Positions 8,506 through 17,646 of a stretch of 64,000 nucleotides of DNA are shown here, in pieces. The position numbers and the translations under genes are program-made. This DNA comes from CAZNXJ01 sp964577115 (GTDB taxonomy: Bacteria > Planctomycetota > Planctomycetia > Pirellulales > Pirellulaceae). The stretch spans positions 13,198 through 77,197 of the forward strand of contig CAZNXJ010000023.1 of assembly GCA_964577115.1 (NCBI GenBank), written 5' to 3'. Every line of letters begins with the position of its first letter. Position 1 is the first letter of the stretch. The notes beneath the pieces were generated by a model. That model saw nothing but the letters and a program-made list of their open reading frames with translations, ran no database searches and was not told the DNA's origin.

Positions 8506-9855
8506 ATGCAGCGCCAACTCAAGCTCTTCGATGCGGTCTGCATCATGGTGGGGGTGATTGTCGGCGTCGGCATCTTTTCGCTTGCGCCCCAAGTCGCCGG
8601 CGCCACGCGATCGGCGGCCGGAGTGATCTTGTTGTGGATCCTCGGCGGTTTGATCTCGTTATGCGGCGGCTTATGCTACGCCGAGTTGGCGGCGGCTTTC
8701 CCGCATGCCGGTGGCGACTACGTGTTCCTGTCCCGCGCGTATGGGCGCTGGGCGGGGTTCCTGTTCGCATGGTTTCAATTGTTGGTGATTCGCCCCGGTG
8801 ACATTGCCGCCATGGCGCTCGTTTTTGCTCAGTATGCCACCGGCTTTGCGCCGCATTTTTTCGCTCCCGAGTACGAACCGTACTGGAACCGGTTTTTCGG
8901 CGTCGGGGCCGTGCTGCTGCTGACGGCAATGCATGCCATCGGAGTGCGCTTTGGCAAGCGTGTGCATAATCTACTGACCGTAGCCAAGGTGCTCGGCATC
9001 GTTCTCGTGCTCGGTCTGGCCGTGGCCGCGGGAGCGACCAAGGCGCCGGCCGTCGCCGAGTCCGCTGTTCAAGGGCCCTCGCTGGGGCTGGCGTTAATCT
9101 TTGTGCTTTTCGCCTACGGTGGTTGGAACGAGATGGCGTACCTTGCCGCCGAGCTCGAGAATCCGCAGCGCAATGTCGTGCGCGGACTCGTCACGGGGCT
9201 TACGCTCGTGATGACCATTTACGTACTGCTGAATCTGGCCTTCATGTATGCGCTTGGTCGCAGCGGTTTGGCCGCATCGCGCTTCGTCGCCGTCGATGCT
9301 GTGCAATCTGTCCTGCCGAGCTACGCGTCGGGGCTGATCCCGGGCCTGATTTGCTTATCCGCACTGGGGGCCATGAGCGGTCTTGTGTTTACCGGGGCCC
9401 GAATCTCGTACGCGCTCGGCGCGGATTACAAGCTCTTTCGCCTGCTGGGACGCTGGCACCCGCACCGCCAGACGCCGCTCCAGGCGCTCGTCGTGCAGGC
9501 CCTGCTGGCCTCGACCATCATTCTGGTATTCGGCAATCTCGTCGAAACGCTTGTTTACTCGTCAGCCGCCGTTTACGTGTTCTATCTGGCCACGAGCCTT
9601 TCGACGATCGTGTTGCGATTTCGCGAGCCGGACGTGCCGCGGCCGTATCGAGTTGCCGGGTACCCATGGACGGTGCTCGTGTTTGCCGCGGTCTGCGTAG
9701 CCGCTCTCTACAGCACGTTCGGCTTTATGCTCAACGTGGCTCGCTATGGGCGCTGGCAGGCGCTGATGCTGCTTGGGCTGTTCGTCGTGGGGCTGGGGGT
9801 GTATCAGGTTGCCGGCCGGCGAGCTCACGAGGCAAGCGAAGAGCCCCGCGTGTAG
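8506..9855 (+). CDS. APC-family amino acid permease
   Basis: A 449-residue polytopic membrane protein with about 12 hydrophobic segments. TM1 has the broken helix typical of the family (VGVIVGVGIFSLAPQVAG), and TM6 holds LIFVLFAYGGWNEMAYLAAELENPQRN, as in LAT/serine-threonine exchanger-like APC members. It probably carries amino acids across the inner membrane; the substrate is unknown. The frame begins at 8431, but MQRQLKLFDAVCIMVG at 8506 is the natural start directly before TM1. It is convergent with the following large gene. Confidence 0.88.
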   Translation: MQRQLKLFDAVCIMVGVIVGVGIFSLAPQVAGATRSAAGVILLWILGGLISLCGGLCYAELAAAFPHAGGDYVFLSRAYGRWAGFLFAWFQLLVIRPGDIAAMALVFAQYATGFAPHFFAPEYEPYWNRFFGVGAVLLLTAMHAIGVRFGKRVHNLLTVAKVLGIVLVLGLAVAAGATKAPAVAESAVQGPSLGLALIFVLFAYGGWNEMAYLAAELENPQRNVVRGLVTGLTLVMTIYVLLNLAFMYALGRSGLAASRFVAVDAVQSVLPSYASGLIPGLICLSALGAMSGLVFTGARISYALGADYKLFRLLGRWHPHRQTPLQALVVQALLASTIILVFGNLVETLVYSSAAVYVFYLATSLSTIVLRFREPDVPRPYRVAGYPWTVLVFAAVCVAALYSTFGFMLNVARYGRWQALMLLGLFVVGLGVYQVAGRRAHEASEEPRV

Positions 9856-9936
9856 ATTTCGGGGCGTTCACACCGGGCGGCGGTGATCCCGTAGCGCAAG
9901 AGCACGAAATCATCGTGTGACGCTATGCCGAGGGAC

Positions 9937-12900
9937 TTACTGACGGAAGCGGAGCGAGTCGCGGCTCTTCTTGGCGACCTCGGCGGCCCAGAGTTTGAGC
10001 TGGGCGAGCGTGTCGTCGTAGGACAGCAGCGTGCGGGGGATCATCTCGCGCAGCGCCTCGTCGTCGTCGCGCGCATGGATCGGACGCCGTAGACGCTCGA
10101 CTTCTTCCTCCAGCGCTTCGAGCCAAGCGGGTACATCGAGCCCCGCGCCGGTGGGCTTGCGCGTCAGCAGATCCGTTTCACGCTCGAGCAGCTTGAAGGA
10201 CTTCTTCGGTTCGGCGCCATTGGCTTCCGCCATGACCGGCGCGACCAGCGCCTTCACGCGATCGATTGTCAGCGGCTGCACAAAGCGTTCGAGAATGCGA
10301 TCGGCCACCGTCGGCATGCGGACGGCATAGCGGCGCTGGAGCGCTCGCAGTTCCGAGACAAACTCGTTGGCCTTGTCTCTTATCCGTTCGCTCAGCTCGC
10401 GCCGCCAGATCCGAGCTGCCTCGTTGCAGCCGCGCCGGCAGAGAATCTCGTGTGCCAGCACGACGGGCCGTAGGTTCCACGAGATGCGGTCGTAACGCGA
10501 TTGCAGGCGGAGGAAGTCGAGCAAGATGTAGAGCATCTCGCCGCGGTCCGACTGCGTAGTTGTGCTGTTGTAGTCCCGATACTCGGCGTAGTTCTCGATG
10601 ATGGCTTCGAGCACCGCCGAGAGGTTTTTCACGACGAACTTCCGCGGCAGTGTGCGGTCGAGGTTTTCCAGCAAACGCAATTCGACGCGATGGTTCTCGC
10701 GCAACTGATCGAGCCAGACGTCGACGCCTTCGTGCAGGATGGCGCGAATGTTTCCGAGGTTCAAAAACCGTTGCGTGAAGAGTTCGCCACCATACGTGCG
10801 AATGAACGATACCAACTCGTTCCACACATGCTCGTCGTACACCGATTCCATCACCGACAGCCGCAGCGTGCTGCTGTGGGCGAGCCAGCTGACGAGCAGC
10901 GATTCGGTGAGCTTCTCGAGGCAGTCCACGAGAATCGCTTCACGCGCTCGCCGGCCACCGCGCCCCGCCGGCTTCGGCCAATGCTCATAGGAATCCACGA
11001 TACTTTCGACCAGGGCCTTGTAGCCGAGCGTGTAGAGCTCGTCAAATTCGGTCACGGCACCGGGCCCCACCGAGTTGGCACGCTCCATGGTGCGAGCGAG
11101 TTCGATGAGCCGGCAGGCTTCGACGAGCAGCCCGACGCGAGGTAGCCAGATCAGCAGGTCCTGGATTGTTTTCTGACGCACGCGAGCGGCCAGAATGGCG
11201 CGCGGATCACCACCCTTGGTGACCGGCACATACAACAGCGGCTTGCTGCTCAGCGCCTGCTCAAAGGATGGCCAGCGTGCACGGACCAGGTCGCGCTGCT
11301 GATGCAGCAAGGCCGACAAAAGGCAGAGCGACTCCCGCTCGTCCTGTTCGAACGACGCATGGTCGGGATGTTCGAGCAGCGCGGTCGGAGTGAAGGCGGC
11401 GGCCAGCAGCAGGTGCGAGGCGTCGACGGTTTCCACGCCGGCGCCGATGATTTGTTCGAGCAGCGAGTCCTTGGCCATGCGGCGGCGATCGTATTCCACC
11501 ATTGAGTCGTGATCGCCGCTCGGCGACGGCAGCCGATACGCTCGCACGGCGTCCAGTAGATTCATCAAACGCCGCCGATTCGCCGCCGCCTGCTCGCTCC
11601 AGCGCCGCAAGCTCTCCCGCCTCCGTCCTGCCGTTTCTCCATCGACCGTGCGGAACTGCTCGCTGAGAGCTGCGATTTTCCAGAGCCGCGCAACGCAGCG
11701 CAGGAACGCCAGCCGATCCATCAGCCGCCGCGCTTCGTTCTCGAACTCGTCGTCCGATTGATAGCCGGTTTCAAAGAGCTGACCGTCGATGCCGTCGTCG
11801 GTCTCGTCGCGATAGACGACGTTGTCATACGCGGCTTCGAACAGATTGGCGTCGTCCTCTTCGTCGGGTTCTTCGGTCAGCAGTTCGCTGGCCGCTCGGC
11901 GAGCGTCACCGAGCTGGAAGTCCGGCGCGGTCCAGTATTCGTCAGCGTTGGCTTCGAGGTAGTCGAAAAACTTTTGGACGAGCGGCCAGCGCGATGCGCT
12001 GCCGCCGTTTTCTGCCGAGGGGGCGGGGAGTTCACTGAGCCAGTGAACGGCAAGTTGGAAGAACGAGCTTTCGCCTTGAACAAGCGGTATGCGGTCGGCC
12101 TGCGAGAGCCAGTGCATTAGCAGCGCCATGGCGGCCACGAAGTCCTGGCGGGCGAGCAGGGCTTCGATGACCATCGCGTAGGCTTCGGGCGACGAAAACA
12201 TTTCGGCATGCGGCGCCCAGAAAGCCACATCGCCCGTCGCGGCACCGCCGCGATGCCACATGCCCAGCGCGGTGGTGACGAGCCGTGCCGCCTGGTAGAT
12301 GTCTTCCGGGTCGGGCCATTTGACGCTCGAGCATTCGTGCACGGCAAAGCGCCGCCACCACGCCGTCAGCTCGCGGAACTGCTGATCCATTTGCCGGCAG
12401 ATCTGCTCGTCGTTGACGGCGGCCGCTTCGCTCCACACGCTCGAATACAACGAGAAGATCCGCTCGACCAACTGGAGTAGGTCATCGACGCGGTGATCGT
12501 GGACGCTGTTTTCGATGGCAGGAAAGAGAGGGAACTGAGCGTCGAAGCCGAGGATGTTCCACGGGTCGAGGACCGCGCCGCAGTCGATCGCTCGGCGCAG
12601 CATATCCACCACGGACGGCAGAATCTCTGAGGCGGCGCGTAACTCGCCACGCTTCAGCAGTTTGGCTCCCTCGGTCAGCCGGCAATCGATCTGACAGATC
12701 ATACGTGCCGAGGCGACCGGCACGACGTTCGCCTGCCGCTCGGCCGCATCCGGATAACCCATTGCGGCAAAGATACGGGCGAGATGAACGTGTTCGAGCT
12801 GCGAAGCCCGGCGCCGCGCCAGCTCGGCATTTAAATGCTGACGTGCGCCGCCGAACGGCTGGCGTTTTTGAGCGGCTTCGCGTGCGAGCCGCTTGGCGTG

Positions 12901-13920
12901 CGGGCCCTTGATGCGCTGCATCAGGAACTCGTAAAACGCGTCGCGGTACTGGGCGATGACCGGCAGGAGGTCGGCCAGATTGACCGTCGAATCGTAAACA
13001 CCCGGGCCACTGCCGCTCGTGCCCGACGCCATGAGGATGGTTCCGGCGAGCACTGCGGCGGCTTCGACCTCGAGCTCCTCCCAGGAGGACGTGTTCGATT
13101 CATCGAGGCGGCTCATGAGCGCATCGAGCGTCACCTCCTGGATGACGAACCGGTTGTAGCGCCCGTGCTGGTCGATCGAATGGGGGTCCCACTGGCCAAA
13201 GTGATAGTTCGGGCGCTTGTTGACCGGGTGGTCGAAGTCGTAGGCCCGCGGATCGATCGCCAGCTCTTCCATCTGATCGAAATGGAATTGTGCCGGAGTG
13301 AGCACGTCTTCGGGGGCCGATTTGAGAAAGTCCAGCGCAAGCTCGACCACGCGCATGAAATAACCGACCGAAACGCCGGCGCCGCGCACGTAGATCGGGA
13401 TGGGCCGCACCCATTCATGGGGATACGGTTCGAGCTTCTGTGTTTCGAGCACCGCGACGGGGCGATGGCCAATGTAATCGTTGAGTCGGCCGATGGCCGA
13501 TCCGATGATCCGCTCGCGCTCGTCCCATGGCCCTCCCTCGGAGAGCACCGCTTCGCACACGCGCCCGACGAAGAAGGGGCGGAACAGCTGCGTATCCGTC
13601 TGGTGGAACAATAGGTCGCGGTGGAATTCGCGGTAGGCCGGTAAGCAGCCGTTAAAGACCAGGTCGAGTACCGCGGTAGCCTGTTCGACGTCGCGAAATG
13701 TCGAGGACTGCTGTGCGAGTTCGGCGAGTCCCTCTTTCAACCACTGGTGGACAAGCCGCCAGGGGGCAGTCTGGGCGCTCGCGGCGAGTTCAGCTTCGCC
13801 GAAAAGCAAGTTGAGGCTGGCCAGGGCACAGGGATCGGCAGCACCCGCCGAGAAGTTCAGATACCCGAGCACGTGCTCGATGGCTTGTCGCGCCTCGCGC
13901 CCCAGGTCCCTGACGTCCAT
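9937..13920 (-). CDS. 1327-residue protein of unknown function
   Basis: A very large reading frame without recognisable catalytic motifs, signal peptide or membrane segment. It is helix-rich and full of Leu/Ala/Arg/Glu, with evenly spread helical stretches (WRLVHQWLKEGLAELAQQ, RRLMDRLAFLRCVARLWKIAALS) that look like an alpha-solenoid. Residues about 680-725 form a strongly acidic segment (EEPDEEDDANLFEAAYD, DETDDGIDGQLF). Near the N-terminus a Tyr/His-rich block (FDHPVNKRPNYHFGQWDPHSIDQHGRY) is the most conserved-looking part. Codon use is like the neighbours, so there is no sign of recent transfer. It stands alone between a permease (convergent) and a PQQ protein (divergent). A planctomycete-specific scaffold is possible but unproven. 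Confidence 0.8.
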   Translation of the reverse strand: MDVRDLGREARQAIEHVLGYLNFSAGAADPCALASLNLLFGEAELAASAQTAPWRLVHQWLKEGLAELAQQSSTFRDVEQATAVLDLVFNGCLPAYREFHRDLLFHQTDTQLFRPFFVGRVCEAVLSEGGPWDERERIIGSAIGRLNDYIGHRPVAVLETQKLEPYPHEWVRPIPIYVRGAGVSVGYFMRVVELALDFLKSAPEDVLTPAQFHFDQMEELAIDPRAYDFDHPVNKRPNYHFGQWDPHSIDQHGRYNRFVIQEVTLDALMSRLDESNTSSWEELEVEAAAVLAGTILMASGTSGSGPGVYDSTVNLADLLPVIAQYRDAFYEFLMQRIKGPHAKRLAREAAQKRQPFGGARQHLNAELARRRASQLEHVHLARIFAAMGYPDAAERQANVVPVASARMICQIDCRLTEGAKLLKRGELRAASEILPSVVDMLRRAIDCGAVLDPWNILGFDAQFPLFPAIENSVHDHRVDDLLQLVERIFSLYSSVWSEAAAVNDEQICRQMDQQFRELTAWWRRFAVHECSSVKWPDPEDIYQAARLVTTALGMWHRGGAATGDVAFWAPHAEMFSSPEAYAMVIEALLARQDFVAAMALLMHWLSQADRIPLVQGESSFFQLAVHWLSELPAPSAENGGSASRWPLVQKFFDYLEANADEYWTAPDFQLGDARRAASELLTEEPDEEDDANLFEAAYDNVVYRDETDDGIDGQLFETGYQSDDEFENEARRLMDRLAFLRCVARLWKIAALSEQFRTVDGETAGRRRESLRRWSEQAAANRRRLMNLLDAVRAYRLPSPSGDHDSMVEYDRRRMAKDSLLEQIIGAGVETVDASHLLLAAAFTPTALLEHPDHASFEQDERESLCLLSALLHQQRDLVRARWPSFEQALSSKPLLYVPVTKGGDPRAILAARVRQKTIQDLLIWLPRVGLLVEACRLIELARTMERANSVGPGAVTEFDELYTLGYKALVESIVDSYEHWPKPAGRGGRRAREAILVDCLEKLTESLLVSWLAHSSTLRLSVMESVYDEHVWNELVSFIRTYGGELFTQRFLNLGNIRAILHEGVDVWLDQLRENHRVELRLLENLDRTLPRKFVVKNLSAVLEAIIENYAEYRDYNSTTTQSDRGEMLYILLDFLRLQSRYDRISWNLRPVVLAHEILCRRGCNEAARIWRRELSERIRDKANEFVSELRALQRRYAVRMPTVADRILERFVQPLTIDRVKALVAPVMAEANGAEPKKSFKLLERETDLLTRKPTGAGLDVPAWLEALEEEVERLRRPIHARDDDEALREMIPRTLLSYDDTLAQLKLWAAEVAKKSRDSLRFRQ

Positions 13921-14516
13921 TCCGACGCTCCGCTCGAACTAATCTCGCCGGCGGGCCATCGTGCACAATGTCCCGGCAACCGGCGCAATTCATCTTGTGG
14001 ATCCGACAAGTCGCTTGACCATAACTCCATTGTCCAAACGCGTCGTGCTCAAGCGTTCGAACGACCGTTGGGGGCCGGAATCGGCGCATGAGCCATCCCC
14101 GCTCGGACAAATGGCAAGTTTGCCGGCCTTTACGCCAGCAACACCGCTCGGCTCGCAGCGCCGGAGAAAGACGGGCGCACCGGCCCGTGTTCATGCCAAG
14201 CGGGGAGTCGCCACACGGAGCCCTCCGGTGTCATCCTCGCGGACTTTCAGGTTCAACCGCAAGAATGGCTGCTGAGCGGGGCGATCGTCGGCCCACCTGC
14301 ACCCCATGGTAGGTTGGCAACGAGAAATGGTCTAGCCGTGAAGCGAGGGAGGCGCAGAGCCGGTGGCCAGCCAAAACGTGCACTCCGGCTGGGCGGCAAT
14401 TATAGTAGAAGAGCGGCGCCAACGGCCGCACCGTGCCTACCCTGCGCGCCAGGCGGGCGACTCGCCCCCCCATTGGCCGCTTTCGCCAATCCATTTTCCG
14501 CCGAGCAGATCAAAAC
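13921..14516. other. Intergenic region between divergent genes
   Basis: 596 bases without a credible gene. Both strands give only short arginine/proline-rich frames. A short AT-rich patch (AATTATAGTAG near 14399) could be part of a plus-strand promoter for the PQQ-propeller gene, but no matching -35 box was found. Confidence 0.45.
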
Positions 14517-16148
14517 ATGCGGGCTCGAAATCTCCTTTATCTCCGCTGGTCCCTAACCGGGCTTCTCGTGGGGCTGGCTCTGGCCGGCACACTTCCGGCA
14601 CAAACGACCGTCCGCGGTTTGCCCGCCCAACGGGAAACTGAGCGGTTCGGGCTGGAACGAGCGTGGTTCACGCAGCTTGCGCTAGGACGGTTCAGCGGCG
14701 AGATCGTCAACGTTTTCGAGTACGTGAGCCCCACCGAGGCTCGCTACATTGCCGAGGTTGTCTGGCCGCAAGGCCGGCAGCGCTTCCTCGACTCGCAGCT
14801 CGACGCGTTCAACCGCGCGCTCGGCCGCGAAGGAGCCAAGGCCGCCGCAGACGAGCTGGTGGAACGGCTGAAGCGCCAGGAAATCGAGGCGCGGGTCGTC
14901 GAGCATACGATTCCGCTCATCACGCTCTATATCACAACCAGTAACGGCAGCGTGCAGGCGGTCGATGCGGAAAGTGGGCAGATTCTCTGGACGACAACCG
15001 TTGGTTCCGCCTATCACCCGACGTTGGCGTGCAGTGCCAGCGACAAATACGTCGCCGTCATTAATGGCACCGTGTTGTACGTCATGGATCGGCCCACTGG
15101 CCGAGTCCTCTGGTCACAGTCGACGCGCGGAATTCCTGGCGCGGGGCCGGCGCTAAGCAACACGTATGTGTTCGTGCCGACGCTTGACGGGTCGCTCGAC
15201 GTTTACACCGCAGCCGATCCGACGGTCCCGCTGATCCGTTACCGCGCGACAGCGCGATGCCAGATCCAGCCCCTTGTCACGCCAAACAGCGTCTGCTGGC
15301 CGACGGATGCGGGGCATCTCTATGTGGCCTGGGCCAACCGTCCCGGACAGCGGTACCGGATCGAAACCGATAAGCCGATCGTCTGCCAGCCTGCGTACGC
15401 CGATGGAAAACTGTACGTCGCGTCGCTCGACGGCTACCTCTACTGCATTCAGGAAAACTCGGGGCTCGTACTCTGGAGCCTCTCGACGGGGGACCCAATC
15501 AGCAGTACGCCGGTCGTTTTGGGGGAAACGGTCTTCGTTGTCACCGACACGTCCATGTTGTGGGCGGTCAAGGCGGACAGCGGCGACCTGCTCCCGGGGG
15601 CCAGCGACATTCGCAAGCTGCTGGCAGTGTCCAGTGAGCGGATTTACTGCAGCGGCAAGCACGGCGAGATCGCGATCCTGGCTCGCGACAGCCGGGCGCC
15701 GCTAGCCACGTTCCTCGCGCCGGATCTGACCTTCCGGCCGGTCAACGGGGCCACGGACCGGCTCTATCTTGCCAACCAGCACGGATTGCTCATGTGTCTG
15801 CGCGAGGTGGGCCGGGACTTTCCGGAAATCCACGTGAACCTTCAGGAACGCTCCGAGGCGGAGAAAGCCAAGGAAGAAGCAGAGAAAGAGCAACGGCAGC
15901 AGCCGGCTCCGAGGGGAGCTCCACCGATGCCGATGGATCCCGACGCGGATCCCTTTGATCCATTTGATGCGGGCGCCGATCCAGTTGCCGATCCATTTGG
16001 CGGAGGCACAACGGCGGATGATGCGGACCCGTTTGGGGGCGGCGCGATGCCCGGTGCGGACCCCATGGACGATCCGTTCGGCGGGGGAGCACCCGCTGAT
16101 GACGATCCCTTCGGCGCTCCGCCGGCGGGCGGCAATCCGTTCGAATAA
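14517..16148 (+). CDS. Secreted PQQ-like beta-propeller protein with Asp-Pro-Phe-rich tail
   Basis: 543 residues. The start MRARNLLYLRW at 14517 gives a signal peptide with hydrophobic core SLTGLLVGLALAGTLPA; the longer frame from 14433 is rejected. From about residue 135 there are repeated beta-propeller blades of the PQQ/BamB type (SVQAVDAESGQILWTTTVG, TVLYVMDRPTGRVLWS, LYCIQENSGLVLWSLSTG, MLWAVKADSGDLLPG). After the propeller, a charged Glu/Lys helix (EAEKAKEEAEKEQRQQ) leads into about 75 residues of repeated DPF and DPFGGG units ending GGNPFE. The protein probably acts in the periplasm or outer envelope. Enzymatic activity is not implied, because most such propellers do not bind PQQ. Confidence 0.85.
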   Translation: MRARNLLYLRWSLTGLLVGLALAGTLPAQTTVRGLPAQRETERFGLERAWFTQLALGRFSGEIVNVFEYVSPTEARYIAEVVWPQGRQRFLDSQLDAFNRALGREGAKAAADELVERLKRQEIEARVVEHTIPLITLYITTSNGSVQAVDAESGQILWTTTVGSAYHPTLACSASDKYVAVINGTVLYVMDRPTGRVLWSQSTRGIPGAGPALSNTYVFVPTLDGSLDVYTAADPTVPLIRYRATARCQIQPLVTPNSVCWPTDAGHLYVAWANRPGQRYRIETDKPIVCQPAYADGKLYVASLDGYLYCIQENSGLVLWSLSTGDPISSTPVVLGETVFVVTDTSMLWAVKADSGDLLPGASDIRKLLAVSSERIYCSGKHGEIAILARDSRAPLATFLAPDLTFRPVNGATDRLYLANQHGLLMCLREVGRDFPEIHVNLQERSEAEKAKEEAEKEQRQQPAPRGAPPMPMDPDADPFDPFDAGADPVADPFGGGTTADDADPFGGGAMPGADPMDDPFGGGAPADDDPFGAPPAGGNPFE

Positions 16149-16424
16149 ACCGAGCGAACCTCGGCGCGACCGCCAGGCTCGCTACCCAGTTGCGCTTCAG
16201 GATGCCGGAGTTAGGGCGAGCTCGACGGACGGTGTGTTAGCTGGGCGGTTCCGCCACTTCAAGGGAGGTGATGGTCTGCCCTGCGCTCACCGCGTCCGAG
16301 GGGGCGGGCTGTATTTGAGTTGCTTCAGCTCTGACCGGTTGCATGCCGGCTCTCGAATTTTGCCGCCGAACCTACGTCCTTGCGGGGCGCTTGTATCCCC
16401 CCCGCCAACCCGTCCCTCCCTGCC

Positions 16425-16454
16425 TTGACAGGTCCCGCGATCAGCCTTTAGACT
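16425..16454 (+). promoter_or_regulatory. Sigma70-type promoter of rpsB
   Basis: TTGACA (perfect -35, 16425-16430) and TAGACT (-10, 16449-16454) are separated by 18 nt. Transcription would start near 16461 and give a leader of about 150 nt before the rpsB GTG. The 276 bases before it (16149-16424) show no gene. Confidence 0.7.
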
Positions 16455-16460
16455 CGCCGA

Positions 16461-16609
16461 TTCGTGCCGTAACTGCCTAGATGGGCAGAAGGTCCGTAGA
16501 ATCGGCTTCTTTTTTCACCCGCTGGTCAAGGGCGAAGGGGGATTCCCCTCTGTACTGGGACTGCGTCCCGGTATTGCTCGCGATTGGCACCCAACGGAGT
16601 TGCACTCAC
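16461..16609 (+). promoter_or_regulatory. Structured 5' leader of rpsB with a possible attenuator
   Basis: The predicted leader holds a hairpin AGAAG/CTTCT (16487-16491 with 16506-16510) extended by CCG/CGG and directly followed by a run of T ending at 16515, which looks like an intrinsic terminator. Downstream are GGGG/CCCC and ACTGGGAC/GTCCCGGT hairpins before the start codon. rpsB is autoregulated through leader RNA in Escherichia coli; whether this leader does the same is inference. Confidence 0.4.
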
Positions 16610-17350
16610 GTGGCGCAGACGATTGTTGAAGAGTTGATCCAGGCAGGCGTTCATTTTGGTCACCGCGCCAGCCGCTGGAACCCGAAGATGGCTCCGTTCA
16701 TCTACGGGCGCAAGAACATGATTCACATCATCGACGTGCGCGAGACGGTGCGCGGGCTTCTGCGGGCTCGCAAGTACCTCGCGCAGGTCGCCGCTGGCGG
16801 CAGCCTCGTGCTGTTTGTCGGCACGAAGCGGCAAGCGGCTGCCGCCATTGAGCGTGAAGCATCTCGGTGCCACATGCCGTTCGTCAGCGAACGCTGGCTG
16901 GGAGGTACGCTGACCAATTTCCGGACGATCCGTAGCCGGCTCACGCGGCTCGAGGAGCTTGAGCGGCTGCGTTCGAGCGACGAGATGGCGGCGTACTCGA
17001 AGAAGATGCAGTCGGCGCTGAACCGGGAATATCGCAAGATGTACCGCAACCTGAACGGGCTGCGGACGATGAATCGGCTGCCGGAATGCCTCGTGATCAT
17101 TGATCCGAACAAGGAGCGGAACGCGATCCGCGAGGCGAAAAAGCTGGGGATCACCACCGTCGCCCTGATTGACACCGACTGCGACCCGAACGAAGTGGAT
17201 CTGCCCATCCCCGGCAACGACGACGGTATTCGGTCGATCGAGCTGGTCGTGCGCCATCTGGCTGATGCGGTCGTCCAGGGGAACGCCACCGCCGCGGCGC
17301 AGGCGAAGGACGAAGCGGCGGGCACGGCGGAACTGGTTGAGAAAGCCTAG
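16610..17350 (+). CDS. rpsB: 30S ribosomal protein S2
   Basis: 246 residues from a GTG start with ACGGAG about 10 nt upstream. Family motifs are complete: LIQAGVHFGHRASRWNPKM, FIYGRKNMIHIIDV, FVGTKRQAAAAI, ERWLGGTLTNFRTI, and PECLVIIDPNKERNAIREA. S2 binds the 30S head-body junction and helps recruit S1. The longer frame from ATG 16481 is rejected because it lies inside the hairpin-rich leader and adds 43 unrelated residues. It is the first gene of the cluster rpsB-tsf-pyrH-frr, conserved widely in bacteria; 296 nt separate it from tsf. Confidence 0.97.
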   Translation: MAQTIVEELIQAGVHFGHRASRWNPKMAPFIYGRKNMIHIIDVRETVRGLLRARKYLAQVAAGGSLVLFVGTKRQAAAAIEREASRCHMPFVSERWLGGTLTNFRTIRSRLTRLEELERLRSSDEMAAYSKKMQSALNREYRKMYRNLNGLRTMNRLPECLVIIDPNKERNAIREAKKLGITTVALIDTDCDPNEVDLPIPGNDDGIRSIELVVRHLADAVVQGNATAAAQAKDEAAGTAELVEKA

Positions 17351-17646
17351 TTCGGCGTCGTTGCGGTATCGCCGCGATGGCAACTACGGCGTGAGCAAAT
17401 CGGCTTCTCTCCGACACGGCGATGGCGGCCGTCGTCCTTGGCAAGCCGATCGGCAGCGAGCGCGGCGGGGTCCCAGACCGGGACGAAATGCGTCGTTCGT
17501 CGCGTCCGGGTTTGCATCGGGCCGATTCCGAGCCTCACTCACTCTAGAATGACGTAAGCGCGAGCCTGGCTCGCCGCATGGCGTTGGTCGTCGGCCGCGT
17601 CGGGGCCGGGCGTCCAGGGAACGAACAACACAGAGGAGCTGATACG

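Noticed and set aside
13790..14275. Small frames on both strands in the gap before the PQQ-propeller gene
   Set aside because: Arg/Pro/Gly-rich, without SD sequence or family pattern, overlapping one another.
16481..16609. Upstream ATG extension of rpsB
   Set aside because: It would translate the hairpin-rich leader and add 43 residues unlike any S2; the GTG at 16610 has a well-spaced GGAG.
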